Origin: Straminergon stramineum
Taxonomy: Eukaryota > Streptophyta > Bryopsida > Hypnales > Calliergonaceae
NCBI GenBank assembly: GCA_963920665.1
Contig: OY987267.1
Span: 744,001-808,000 of the forward strand
Reading direction: 5' to 3'
DNA length: 64,000 bases
In this document: positions 1 to 12,060 of the stretch, piece by piece
Numbering within the stretch: position 1 is the stretch's first letter
How the letters are laid out: every line of letters starts with the position of its first letter
Made by a program: the position numbers and the translations under genes
The notes under the pieces: generated by a model
What the model was told of the DNA's origin: nothing
Databases searched by the model: none
What the model saw: the letters and a program-made list of their open reading frames with translations, nothing else

Positions 1-35
1 CGTTAATTACATCGCATCCGTTGAGTGTAGAGCCC

Positions 36-3000
36 ATGCAGGCGCAAGCGGGGGTGCAGGCACTAGCGATTCCTCGGCAGCCGTCTGGAAATGTACCTTT
101 CGAATCCAACCCTGCAGCTACTGCGACATATCCATCCTCCTCAGGTGCGAACCAGTGCTGCGAGAGACCTTCGCTAGTGTCTCGAAATGGGTTGGCGATG
201 GACTACCTCGACGTAGACTACCTCGACGTGGACTACAGGAGGGAAGTGTCATCGTCTATCGAGCTCGTCCAGGGGTTGCTATCCGGGCGCCGCGTGCAAC
301 TGCATCTGCGTCAATGCCAGTACCTCTCGTCCAAGATGAGCGACACCGGGAGTTTCCTGACGGGGAAGTCGAATTCTCTCGTTGGCATTACCAGCAGCGA
401 CGACATCCGGCGGTTGGCTCTGCGGCAGCTGCATTTCACGGTGAAGCGCGCGGAGACTCTGGTGCGCGGCTGTTGCTGTGAGATGGAGCCTTCGTGGCTG
501 GAGTCCGCCGTGACGCTCGCCCAGATCAAGGAGGACATCGTGCACATCCTTCTCGACCTTCGCTGGTGGACGTCCATGGTGGACATCGCCATCGCGTCTG
601 TAACGTGGGTGACGAGCGGGGTTAAAATTGAACAGGAGCTTCTGGAAATGGCGGAGATGGATTTCCAGAAGCTGCTGGAGGAGTTAAAGTCGCCCGACAA
701 TGAGCTCGATGAGGCGTTCGTCGGGGACAAGCAGCAGCTGCTCCGGCGTGTGCGGGAGCTTCAGAGATCGTATGTTGGCAAACCCCACGACCTCGATTAC
801 CTTCTCGCGACCCATGTGCGGACGCGGCTGGAGAAGACCGACCTGGTCCAGTCCATGGCGAATGTGGACCTCAACGCGCACGAACTCGCGGATTTCATCG
901 GCATGGGCAGCTTCGGCGCCGTGATGAATGTAAAATGGTTGGGACGCAGCTGTGCATTGAAAGTTCTCAACTACAAATGCGTGAAGGAAGCCACGATCTT
1001 GAGTTCTTTCCAGCATCCGCACATCGTGCAGTTCTTCCGGTACTGGGAAGCGCCGGTCTCGTCCAAGTTGGGCAAATCCACGCCCTTCAGCACGCTTCGT
1101 GGGAGCAGCACAGCGATGGGAAGCTCCACGTCGCCTAGCGTCGCGTCCATCTCACCTCCGGAGCTCAGCTTGACCGCCCAATCGCACATTCTGATGGAGC
1201 TCCTACCGACCGACCTGGCTAAGCACATGCGCTACCAGGCGACCAACGCCATGCCGCAGGACGTCGCGATTGACGTGATGCTTCAAGTGACCAAGGCGAT
1301 GTGGCATTTGAACAACTACAACGTCGCGCACCGCGATTTGAAGCCCAGCAACGTGCTGGTGCAACCTGTGAGCCCCCAGGAGGTTCCCGAGCTCGCGGCA
1401 CGCGGCTACGTGCGTGTGAAACTCGGCGATTTTGGATTGGCGAACACCAAGGCCAAAAGCATCGCGAACACCTCGGTGACGAAAAATGTGGGGACGAGGA
1501 TTTACGGAGCGCCAGAAGTTTTCGTTAAAGATTTCCCGTTCCCCAAGGAATCGCCGAGGTTTCCTCGGTTAGCGGATGTGTGGAGCTTCGGGATCATGTT
1601 CAACGAGGTGCTCAATGGGCAGCCTCCGTTCCTGATAGAACTGCGGATACACGGCATGGGCGAGTTGCACACCAGGATCCAGAAAGGCCTGCGACCGCAG
1701 CTCCCAGCGAATTGTCCCGACTACTTGAAGTTCTGCATCACGAATTGCTTACAGCTCCGGCCGCAGGACAGGCCCAGCTTCGACGATTTGTGGAAGCTTC
1801 TGCGGTTTGCGCAGGTCCGGAGCCTGGGTATCATTCGCCAGGATCACGACCTCTTCACGTTCACCACCAGAGAGGGCGTGGTGAAACGGTTGCAGAATCC
1901 GAAACAGTCCGCTCCCGACAAGGATCCGAATTCCAGCTCCTTCTGGTTGATGTTCTTGCGGATCAGGTTACTCTTCTCCAGAAGTGAGTATTACCTCACA
2001 ACACTTGCTTCTTTTCCATTTGCTTAGCCCGAGTTTTCATGATCAATTGCATCGCTCATTGAGTGTGAAGATATTAGGGTGCAGATAGGGTCAAGATTTA
2101 TACTGCTCTTGAAGAACATGGCATACTTCGGTGAAAAAATGGTTTGAAATTGGACAGAAGGAAGTCCTCATAAAAGTACAGGAAGCCCAATTTGGCCTTA
2201 ACTGGCCATGAAGAACGATCTAGCTCATGTTTGTGATGTACTGGTTCAGGGCACGACCCCAGCTTACACCAAACCAGCCAACACTTGAACAGGCAGACGT
2301 CCAAAGCAGGTCAGTGACCGAATTTGGCAATCTGATTCTGTGTGATTGCAAGTTTGGAATTGCGGACTCTTAGCATCGGTATGGTGAAACGCTTGCGGCA
2401 GATTCTGTGTGCTTGCTTGTTCAGAATCACCGATTCTTTGCATCAGTATACTGAAATGCCTGCTGCAGATTTTAAAGTGATTGCATGTTCGGAATTGCCG
2501 ATTCTTAGTATCAGTGTGGTGAAATGCTTGCTGCAGGTTCTTCAACGGCGCGAGCAGAGGACAAGCCGCTGGGCTACCTCGTGAACCTCGTGGGGGTGCA
2601 GGACACCAAGCGGGACGAGGCCTCGGAAAAGACCAAGCTGGACGTGATTTTCTTTGAAGGCAACGTGGGACGAAAAAAGTACCTGTCGTGCAAGGATACG
2701 TGGGTGCAGCGGGGCAAGCCGGACGTGTGGTGGCCGCGTGACTGGTTGTCGAAGGATTTCAATGGCGACATCCGCGTCTTGCTGCTGGAGTACAGCATCT
2801 CGGAGAATGGCATCGAAGGCGTCGTGGAGGAGCTGCAAAACCTTCTAGTCTTTAGGTAAATGAAAGACCAACCTGGAGTCCTGGACTTCTCGATTCTGTG
2901 CGTCATATGGAAGTTTTTTTTTCTGTTAATTTTTTTTGGTTCCAACACATGCAATGCTCTCTAGTGATTCTCGTGCTGTAATAATTGACCCTATGTGAAT

Positions 3001-3877
3001 TTCGCAATGGTAGAAATCAAATCGGTCATCTTAAACCCATCAAATCTCGTTTCTTGAGGGTTCACCGAAGAATTTGAGATCCACGATTCTTATGTGATTC
3101 CAATCATTCCTGACATGATGCTTGCTTGTTTGCTGCAGTGACCGATGGAACCGAGGGCATACCTGGAACCGTCCCATTGTCCTCGTGGGTCATAGTTTAG
3201 GGTGCATGGTGATTGAGCAGCTGGTGGTGGCGCTGAACAAAAGGGCGGAGTCGTTTGGCAGCTTGAAAAACGACTTCGAAGCCAACCGCGCCACTGTCTC
3301 CAAAGCTTTCCTCACAAGCCTGGCTGGATGCTTCTTCTACGCTCCTCCTTACACCGGACTGGTGCCCAATGAGGATCTGCTCAAGTACGTCTTCGGCGGC
3401 TTGACCTACTCGCCTACTCTGTTCAACGATCTGTGTTTAACTTCTCCCAAACTAAAGGAGCTTTCCGAGCGCTTCATGGAAGCAAGAAGTGACGGCGTGA
3501 AGTTGATGGCATTGATCGAGGGCTTAAACACCAGAGGGGTAAGGGAAACTAGCGAGTCGTTTCGTTTACTGCCAACTAGTGTTGGATTCTCAGATTTTCC
3601 CTGAGAAATTTTTTGGAATTGGAAATTGAAGTTGAATTGGGTAAAGTCTCTTTCGAATTGAGTTTTTTAGGTTGTCATCTGAAACGATCGGTATTTCCAG
3701 AGAATCGTTGTACCACCAGCGCCGATGGATGATTTCAAAGCAAGTGGAGGCAGAGTGGAGGAGCTCAATGATTCCAATCACAGTGATACGTGCAAACCTA
3801 TCAACAAGAAGCACGCTGCTTACCGGTTTCTGTTTGAGTTCATTCAAGAGCTTTTGAAGGAGAGAAAGGTGATGTAG
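36..3877 (+). CDS. Protein kinase fused to a SERAC1-like alpha/beta hydrolase (4 exons, 947 aa)
   Basis: My model joins 36-1983, 2537-2855, 3139-3538 and 3701-3877. All introns are GT-AG and the phases agree. Residues 1-280 are helix-rich and unrecognised, with a DYLDV repeat near residue 60. The kinase follows at about 285-585. It has a glycine loop (GMGSFGAV), the ALKVL lysine, HRDLKPSN, DFG, GAPE and DVWSFG, so it should be catalytically active. From about residue 650 comes a hydrolase with a WWPRDWL motif, the nucleophile elbow VGHSLGC (serine near 774) and a late SNHSDTCKP with the probable catalytic histidine. Kinase-NBS-LRR and hydrolase-NBS-LRR receptors are known from bryophytes. Here both N-terminal domains sit in one chain, and I see no NB-ARC or LRR. 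The frame is open to the window edge upstream of ATG 36, so the N-terminus may be longer. A signalling or immune role is inference. Confidence 0.8.
2334..2536 (+). repeat. Three 67 bp tandem units ending in splice-acceptor-like TGCAG (intron 1)
   Basis: Units start at 2334, 2401 and 2468. Each runs from a GATTCTGTGTG-like start through GGAATTGCCGATTCTTAG-like sequence to GCTTGCGGCAG, CCTGCTGCAG and GCTTGCTGCAG. The last is the acceptor used for exon 2 in my model. The units have diverged from each other. The duplication therefore multiplied candidate 3' splice sites upstream of the hydrolase exon. Confidence 0.8.
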
Positions 3878-3928
3878 CAAACGTCTCACTTGCCTGTTCA
3901 ATGCACTTCCCAGGTTGCATACTTACTT

Positions 3929-4545
3929 TAAGGTTTAGGGTTTAGGGTTTGCAGTTTATAGGAGAGAATTTGAGTGAGAAAGGTAATAAATCAAGCATTT
4001 TGCTAACCTGAGCTTTACATTTTGGATTAGGGTTTAAAATTTTGGAGTTTTTTTTGAGAAATTGAGTGGGGAACAGAATGCAGCAAGCATTTCTCTTACC
4101 TCAGTTAACATTGTTTAGGGTTGAAGAGTTCATCGGAGAGATTTTGAGTGAGGGTGGAGCAAGCATCTTGCCTAGTTGATCAATTCACTACACAATTCAC
4201 ATGGATTAGAGTTTAGAGTTTATTGGAGAGATTTTGAGTGAATGTTAGATAATGTTTCTTCTAGCATACTGATCACTGTACTTGTTAGTTTATATGGTTT
4301 AGAGGTTAGGGTTTGAAGTGATCTGAGTGATCCTGAGTGAGGAAGGGTAATGTAATTGATGTACTATTCAGTTCCTTGTATAGGGCTTAGGGTTTTAGAT
4401 TTTAGTGAAGAGATTGAGGGAATAAGAATGCAACTTTTAACATATGTAATCGACGCGCTACTCAGTTTACGTGGTTTGGGGTTTGGGTTTTTCGGGTTTA
4501 TTGGAGAGATTGAGATCGAGAAGGGTAATGCAGCCTCCGACATTC
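3929..4545. repeat. Degenerate ~100 bp tandem repeats with TTTAGGG-like words
   Basis: About six diverged units follow the kinase-hydrolase gene. Each carries a telomere-like GGTTTAGGGTTT block, then GGAGAGATTTTGAGTGAG-like sequence, then AATGCAGCAAGC-like sequence. The first unit holds two adjacent plant telomere heptamers. The later units have lost the exact heptamer, so this is an old interstitial array and not a telomere. Confidence 0.7.
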
Positions 4546-4559
4546 TTGATTAAATTTAA

Positions 4560-5117
4560 CCCCTAATTGCCCCAAGGCTTTTTTTGAGCTTCTTAGAGTT
4601 TGCTCTAAATTGAACAAAAATCCAACATTTTGATCATTTTGATCAATTTTTTTTGAATTGTAACTGTACAAATTCAAACTAGACATGTTATAGATCACAT
4701 GGGAAAAGAAAATGCAACAATCTCTTATGGATTGAAAGATTATAATGTTTGGGGTTAAAGGGCATAACATGCATAATTCCAATTAATTTATGGTTTCTCA
4801 AAATCTACTCTACAATTTTTTTAAATGAATTTCAAATGTGATTTTTCTCCAAGATCTTTTGTAGTATATTTGAGCCTCATTTCCAAGAGCCATGATCAAC
4901 ACTAAAAAATCAAGATTTGCAAGGGACACCCTTGCACAAAATCTTGAATAGAAAAATCATAATCATCCATTTTCAAAATCAAATTTTTAATGCTAAAATT
5001 AGACTTTAAAAAGAATTTTTCAAAAAAATAAGATACTAAAAATAGTAACTTGGGATGATTTTATTTACCTTCAAAGTACTGTCTACACCAAAATTTGATG
5101 CCTTAGGCATTTAGGGG
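4560..5117. mobile_element. TTAA-flanked MITE, copy A
   Basis: TTAA stands on both sides (4556-4559 and 5118-5121). The ends are imperfect inverted repeats: CCCCTAATTGCCCCAAGGC on the left, and CCCCTAAATGCCTAAGGC on the right when read in reverse complement. There is no coding capacity. TTAA target duplications with CCC-starting ends are typical of piggyBac-type elements. The assignment rests on the ends only. Confidence 0.7.
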
Positions 5118-5217
5118 TTAAATGGCTTAGGATTTGGGCCAAGTACACCGCTCCAATGTGTATCAATTCTTGCATTTGGTTGTTGAATACAGTATGTATA
5201 TGGATTATCACACTCTG

Positions 5218-7040
5218 GAGAGAGGGCGTGGCGAAACGGTTGTATAAACCGAGACAGTCGGCCCTGGACAAGGATCCGAAACCCAGCTATTTTGGGTTGC
5301 TTTTCCGTCGGATCACTTCGCTCTCCACCAGAAGTATGTCATTCATCTTGCAACTGTGTGGAGATTCTCTTCACACTAGGGCAAATCCCCAGTCGAAGCA
5401 AAATTTCAAAATCATTATTTCAGTTCAACTAGAAGGCTGAAACAACATCCGATTTTCTGTTTTATAAATTTTTTTACATTTGACCCCTGTACTCTTAAGG
5501 CATATTTTTCATCAAAAAATTAAAACCACTCAAAGTTGCTATTTCTATTTCAAAATGCAAAAATCTTTAGAATTTTTTTTGGTATATCCACCCATAGGAT
5601 CTTGCACAAGGCTAGTATAAGAATATAAGAATGTGTGGATGAAATTGGAAAAACTTTGATCATGTGAATTGCAAGATATTTGTGATTGAAGTGAAGAAAT
5701 CTAGTTTTTTACACCTTGCTTGAATAGATATTAAGGTTGTGAGTCTTCTTAGCTTAACATTTTTGCACTATAAATTTTGAATTTCTAATTTGTTATGTTC
5801 TTCAATCTCTTGAACTCTTTTTTTTGGAGAAATTGTGAAAATTGTATAATTAAAAAATGAATCCTATAAGTTTTCTTTTCAAGAAGATGCTTAGATTGCT
5901 TGAAAAACAAGATTGTCCATATTTTTCTTATCACTAATTCAAAAAGAATGAATCAAATCTTTCCATGTAGTAGATAAGAATACTTCCTATGGAAAACAAA
6001 TTTTTGAAAATTTTCTTTTGATTTTTTGTGAATTTTTTGTGATACTCAAATAACTTAGTTTTTAGACTTAGGGTGGTGTAAATTTTTTCTCTTGGGCATT
6101 GCTTGAAAAAAAATTATATTCCCATAAAGCTAATTTATTTTCCTATCTTAGAAAATCACAACAAAAATTGAGACCATAGAAACCTACTCGAAATCCATTT
6201 GTCTCCCTAGGTGACAATGGGAGTTTCACGGGTTAACCATTAAGTTACCACAGAACGTGGCAGATTTGGCCCCAGCGGAGTTCCATTCACTTCCATCCAT
6301 TCGTCAAAGAGCTTACGCTTATGAGGGTTCAGACTTCAGACTTCAGAGTCCATTGACAGCGAGGCACTTCTCTGTCACTCAATGCATCTGTCGTCATGCA
6401 GAAACGACGCTCCTGGTGGGTCAAACAATAGTGCATGCAGGGAGCTTGGGGACTAGATAAACTATGGACGAATTCCTCTGATGGTTACGTTGTGCTTCAA
6501 CAAAATGGGTTTGAAACAAATTCCCGATTAGGTTGCGTCAGGTGTTTTCCCCTAGTGTCGATTTCCTTTAGCATCAATGTCCACGGGCATTGATCCAACT
6601 TTATTTCTGTGATCTACCTGTTCAGCCAGGACGGGACCCCAGCATCGAAGCCATCAACCGAGAGCAGTCCAGAGCAGGTCCCAGGCGCGGCAGCGTTTGG
6701 TGATCTGCTGTTGTGTTGTTTCAGTGTTCGGGTTTTCGATTCCATTCTTAGTACTGTCATGATTTACTGCTGCGTGTTCATCAAGGACGCAATCTGAGGG
6801 CAAGCCGCGCGCTGCGCTACCTCATGAACCCCGTGGGTACGCAGGACACAACCTCGGGTAGTACGAAGCTGGACTTGATCTTCTTCGATCGAAGGGAACG
6901 GCGGGCCTATCGTGCACGGATACGTGGGTGCAGCGCGGCAAGCAGGACGTGTGGTGGCCGCGCGATTGGTTATCGAAGGATTTCGAAGGCGACATTTGCG
7001 TCTTGCTGCTGGAGTACGTACGTACAGCATCTCACAGGGT
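5218..7040 (+). pseudogene. Broken partial duplicate of the kinase-hydrolase gene
   Basis: 5218-5336 matches the kinase tail at about 1870-1985, from AGAGAGGGCGTGG to a donor-like CCAGAAGTATGT. 6609-6790 resembles the end of intron 1. 6800-7040 matches the first hydrolase exon at about 2560-2810. The copy is dead. It lacks the kinase core, the nucleophile exon and the last exon, and it carries a small deletion near 6895 that shifts the frame. After that point the other frame continues correctly through DTWVQRG and WWPRDWLSKDF. A GTACGTAC insertion near 7015-7022 breaks it again. A MITE (5484-6232) sits in its intron. Confidence 0.8.
5484..6232. mobile_element. TTAA-type MITE, copy B (inside the pseudogene intron)
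   Basis: The right end reads into TTAA at 6233-6236. The left flank is a decayed TTGA at 5480-5483, followed by CCCCTGTACTCTTAAGGC. In reverse orientation it shares terminal and internal sequence with the copy at 8102, including GGGAGACAAAT and CAATCTAAGCATCTTCTT. It has no ORF. It explains why this intron is longer than the one in the intact gene. Confidence 0.65.
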
Positions 7041-8101
7041 GGCGTCTCTTTGCCAAAATTTCAAGAAGGAGCTAGTTTCACTTTTCTAGATCGATACATG
7101 TGGAACCTGAGATCTATTTTCGAACAAAGTCTTCGGGCTCATGCATTGCACTTGAACTATGTCACAGTTTTTGGCGCTGTGACACGTAGTTTACAGGACA
7201 TGCGCATCAAATCATGAGCCTTGTACATGACAGTCTTTGTGGAGTTGGTATAGTGGAATTTTTCATTCAGCGACAAGCAAAAACCCGAATAAAACTGAAT
7301 TCGAGTTTATGAACACGGTGAACTTGACTAGAGCCGTTTAATCCGCTGATAATTATTCAAATCTGTCAGTCATCAAATTTGACCACAAAATCAGAATTTG
7401 AGCATCGTTATACGTTAGTGGCAACCCTGCTCTGCACTATTATTGACGAATACATATATAACATGATGTGTGTTTGCCGGAGAAATTAAAATTGAACTAG
7501 CTAGGAATCCAAGCGGTTCACACCCGTACAGAATTCGATCTACATCTCTTTAAGTTTCACTGTTTCAGAGCTCTAGGTTTTCACATTTCAAGTAGGCAAC
7601 TAAAAAATCCATCACATCACTTTGAATGTCTTATGGGCTGTTCCCACTTGGCTGTAGATAGGAACCTGTACTTTGTTTTAAGCATGGTCATAAATTAATT
7701 TCAAGGCTTCAGTTCTCACAAAACATAGCCCTAGAGGAGATATCTGTGTCATTAGCTACTAATTAATGGAGTGCGTGTTCCTATTCTGTCAAGGGTCTTA
7801 CTAGAAGTTAATGGGACGCATAGATCCCCAAGTTGGTAAGAGCGCTTTAGAAGTTCTCAAACCTACTTTCTTTTGAAGATTTATGGCTTTTAGTTTACTA
7901 CTACTTTTGATATGGTGGGCCTCAAATATTACCTTATTAAATGGCCTTAGTATAGTCATTAGAGGCATGCCACATTAGGTGCTATCTAGGTTTGTCATTT
8001 ACCAACATTCACAAATAGGAAATTGGAAATGTGCTTCCTTTTACTAATCCTTTGCAATTCAAACACCAACCTCCAAAGACTAGGTGGGAACATATCTTTA
8101 A
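7041..8101. other. Intergenic, nothing recognised
   Basis: AT-rich sequence with only short chance ORFs. No further hydrolase exon of the duplicated gene (no GHSLG-like sequence) is visible here. Confidence 0.6.
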
Positions 8102-8760
8102 ACCCTAAAGGATCATTGTCCCCTCGGGAGACAAATTGGATTTCATTTGGATAAGTGATGTGGAATTCATGGATTATCTTGTTTTGGGGGCAATCTAAGC
8201 ATCTTCTTGAAAAAACAACTTGTATGATTTATTTCCAAATGCAATATATGAAATTTTTAAAAAAATCTACATAGCTTAGTTTTTGTGCTAGAACAATCTT
8301 ACCATTGGGATTAGTGCATTTTAATTCCATCCTAGAGATACTAATAATTTAGATTTTCCTTCTATCTCATACCTACTTCTACTCAATAATTTTTTTAAGA
8401 GTAAAAATTAAATTTTATTGAATTTCCTTTTCTTCCTCTAGACTCTCAACTCAATTATCCATCATAAAGATTTAAACCTCAAAACCTTGTAGTGCCAAAA
8501 ATTTAAGTTAAGAAGGTTAAAAGCCAAATAATCTAATCCTACAATTTGCAAAGAAAATTGGCACTTTAAACACAAATATCTTGCAATCTGTATAGCCAAA
8601 ATTTCTGAAATTTATCCTACACATTCTCATACAATTTAGGTGTAAGATCCTATAGTTAGATGTCCTAATAATACAATTTTCAAATTTCTTTACTCTTTGC
8701 AATAGAAATGGCAATTTTGAGTGTTATTTGGCAAAAAAAGGCCTTAATCATTTAGGGGGG
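8102..8760. mobile_element. TTAA-type MITE, copy C
   Basis: TTAA at 8098-8101 precedes ACCCTAAAGGATCATTGTCC. The body matches copy B in inverted orientation. The right end (TTTAGGGGGG near 8755) has lost its TTAA. Shared internal words near 8600-8730 also occur at about 25.4-25.6 kb and in the copy at 31113. Confidence 0.5.
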
Positions 8761-11700
8761 ATAACTTTTAGCACTTAAAATCACATTGTCACCTTAAAAT
8801 TTGTCAAAAAATGAATATGGCTATAAAAAACCAGTGACCTATTGCAGGGGCTTTGGCCATTATTTCCAATCCTTGCCATTCTAGCATTTACTATCACCAT
8901 TAGTGTTGTTGGGTAGCTAGTTTGAGAACTTCCTATTCTTCTTTCACATTGGTTTTGGGATTACAATTTTTCTTTTCTTTCTTGTGGCTAGGATTAGTGA
9001 TGCCCTATTGTTGGTGTTCCATACTATTTTTCTCTTTAAGAGTCATAGTAATGACAACATCAAGTATATGTATAGTTGGTGAAATATGAGCTGGAAAAAT
9101 TACGTAATGCCCACATCACTTTGGGGCTTGTTGAAGAAGAAGAATGATCATATTAGCAGTTATCCTAATAGTATAATAAATTCATTCCAAGGGAGATGGT
9201 CATTTGGTTAAGTAGGAAATTTCTATACTAATAGATTCATTCTTTATCGAGGTAACACAACTTTAAAATACACAATCTCTCATTTGAAAACACATTCAAT
9301 TAATTAAAATAATACTCTCAACATTCCAACTTGGAAATCATCATTCATACTACAATGACACTACACACATGCATGTAACCCCGATACTCATATCATCAAT
9401 TCGGACTTTAACTTTACTCCAATTTAGCACACATCTCAACAACATAGGCACATACCTACAACAACCAATTTGGTATGTAATTTCCTTTTATATTAACCAA
9501 ATTGGTGATCAAATCATTGTTACAAATTCATTAGTTTGCTTAATAACTCAACATCCTTTTGACAAATCTTAATAAATTTGACCTCAACCTTCTAGTCTTT
9601 CACACATTTATACCTTCATACTTTCCATTAACTCTACAAATTCTCCAATTTTCAACACTCTCTTCCAACTAGACAACAACATATACTTCACTCCATTAGC
9701 ATTCTCACAATCAATCCTTCACACATACACAACCAAAGAAAACAAAAATACACAACCTAACTAGTTGAGACATGCATTGGAATACTTAATAGTGGGTGAC
9801 TTTTAACTTGGAGATACCCACCTAATAGGAGCCAAAAATTGGCAGTTATCAGCTTGGAATAGACTACCCAACCAACCACCAACTATCGACTTAACTTCCA
9901 AATTGACCTGACTTAAAACCCAACTAGCATCTCCAACATTTGGACTCTTACTTATTTGAGCATCAAATACCAAATATGAACCACATGCACATAAGTAATT
10001 CTAATTACTAACCATCACATTCCCATTTGATTCCATACAGATACCACTCCAATTTGGCACATATCCATTAGTTTGTCACATCAGCCACATTATCCCATCA
10101 AAGTCTTAAAAACAAGCCACAAAAATGACTCCAGTTTGTAACAAAAAGACTACCCCAAAATCACCAAATTGGAACACAACTAATGAAACTGCTTGTCAAA
10201 AACTACAATAACACACATAAATTTACACAAAAACATTCAAAACTTTACTCCAACTAGGTAATCTATAGGGCTTGTAGCCTAATTGGGAGGCATGGTACAA
10301 GAAAAATTGGCAATATTCCAGCATAATAAAAGGGAAAAAAAAACATTCAATTTGTGAAAATTTTCATGAAGTGAGGTCTCTGTATGACCCTCTCTTGTCA
10401 GTTAGCTAGGATTGCCATACAACACAATGCAATTGGAATGAGAAAGGGAGGTTTAAAGTCATAACCCCACTCACCATTAGAGTAAGAGAATGTTGGTTTG
10501 TGTAGACACAAGTATAAGACCACCAAAATCTAGTGCAATTGATTCACAAGGGCAAGAATCCAGTTTTAGTATGATATAATTTTCAATGACTTGCATATCT
10601 AGTTGACTCACAAAGATAAGAATTTGTTTTGGGCATTGACTCACTTTTACACTTTGAGGTTAAGTTAGTATTAGTGGACCCACCACATCTCATATAAGTC
10701 ATTGCACACGTTTAAGATTCCCTAAATCCTACATATTTTTCACATAGTAACTTGAGTTCACAACTTGCATAATGTAAGTAATAGGAAGTGCAGTAGATAT
10801 GGTGCCTTTGACCTTCATTGGCACTCTACACAATTACTTTGCGTCACCATTTGAGTCTTTTAATGCACTTTTGTCTTTGTCCAAGACTTGGCACAAATAA
10901 ACAAATAAATATTTTCTTGCAAGTGTGCACACATGAAGTGTGAGGATGTAGTTGCCTTATAAGTGTGAAATTGTTGATGCCACTAGCCATGGTTGTGAAT
11001 ACTTAGGTTGGTGGTGGGGTTTTAGATTTGTTATTAGGTATTGAGGGTAAATTTTATTGTTTAAATTTTAATCTTCCTTCATCATAAATAATTATAATTA
11101 ATTAATTATAAATATTTATGCATTTGACAAATTCAACCAAGATTACAACCTAAGTCATTTCTATAATCATTTAGTTAGTCTACCAAATCCATATTTCTAC
11201 TAATGTATCTTCCCTATACTTTCTTGAGGCAATTAGCCTCACATCTACAAGGTTTGACAATCTTGTTGTAGTTTGGAAGAATACTAAGGTAATAATGTTT
11301 GATATCCAACTTAAGTTAATTGACCCTTGTAGGCTAATCTTGTACTTAGCCAATTACTCAAAACCTTTGGACATCAAGTCAAGGGTCCCTCCTATGTACA
11401 AAACTTGCATAAATATTTTTTTGGAAAATTTTGACCAAATGTTTGCAAGTTACAAATTCCTCAAGGTATGAAAAGGATAAAGTTATGCCTAGATATGACA
11501 AAATGGATCAAATTAGATGGTTGCTCAAGGCAATTTGAGATAATTGCAATAACTCATGGCAATTGGAGTAAATTTACCACTATTGATGAAATGATGGTCA
11601 GATATAAGTGCACATATTTCCCAAGCAAATAGTATATCGTCTTTAAAATAGGGCTTGAAGATATGGTGCTTAACCAATTTATAATCAAACTTCAATATGT

Positions 11701-11934
11701 CATTAATTTTGAGGTTTACAATGGAAAGATGTAAATTTGAATAAAGAAACATTTAAGAATGTAGGGGCGATGAGGCTTGGTTGGCTTATAATGTACTTTT
11801 GTGTTTGATGGCACCAAGTGAGGGGAAAGGACACATAATAACAATGGAATTTTTTTTCTAGAATATTTTTATTCAAAAATTTATTGTATAGGGGGATATA
11901 CACTATTTGTGACTATAAGGTGCAACTAGGTAGG
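8761..11934. other. Gene desert; G-poor stretch at about 9280-10260
   Basis: No ORF above about 75 codons and no recognisable protein. From about 9280 to 10260 the plus strand is strikingly poor in G and rich in A and C, with many AATTTG/CAATTTG words. A similar stretch lies at about 21240-22850. I see no genes. Confidence 0.5.
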
Positions 11935-12060
11935 CATTAGATGAAATTCAACTACTATAAAGGTCCGCAAGTTCCCTTGAGTTCTCGAATTGTGGGAACT
12001 TAGCCACATCAATAGGCTAGCGTGGCTGAACAACTACTACGCCAAATAATAATTTTTTCT
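11935..12060. repeat. Diverged copy of the interspersed repeat at 19.5 kb
   Basis: ATTAGATGAAATT, TTGAGTTC...GGGAACT.AGCCACA and the following AATAAT/T-rich tract occur in the same order and spacing as at about 19525-19660. No coding content. Confidence 0.5.

Noticed and set aside
21..35. TTG start at 21 for the first gene
   Set aside because: Plant genes start at AUG with few exceptions. The first in-frame ATG is at 36, with the caveat that the frame is open to the window edge.
3878..9000. NB-ARC or LRR exons downstream of the kinase-hydrolase
   Set aside because: I looked for P-loop (GxGGxGKT), kinase-2 and GLPL motifs in all frames and saw none, so the gene is annotated as ending at 3877.
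9280..10260. CRISPR-like or satellite array
   Set aside because: Recurring words are short and irregularly spaced, with no fixed repeat/spacer pattern. A CRISPR array is not expected in plant nuclear DNA.
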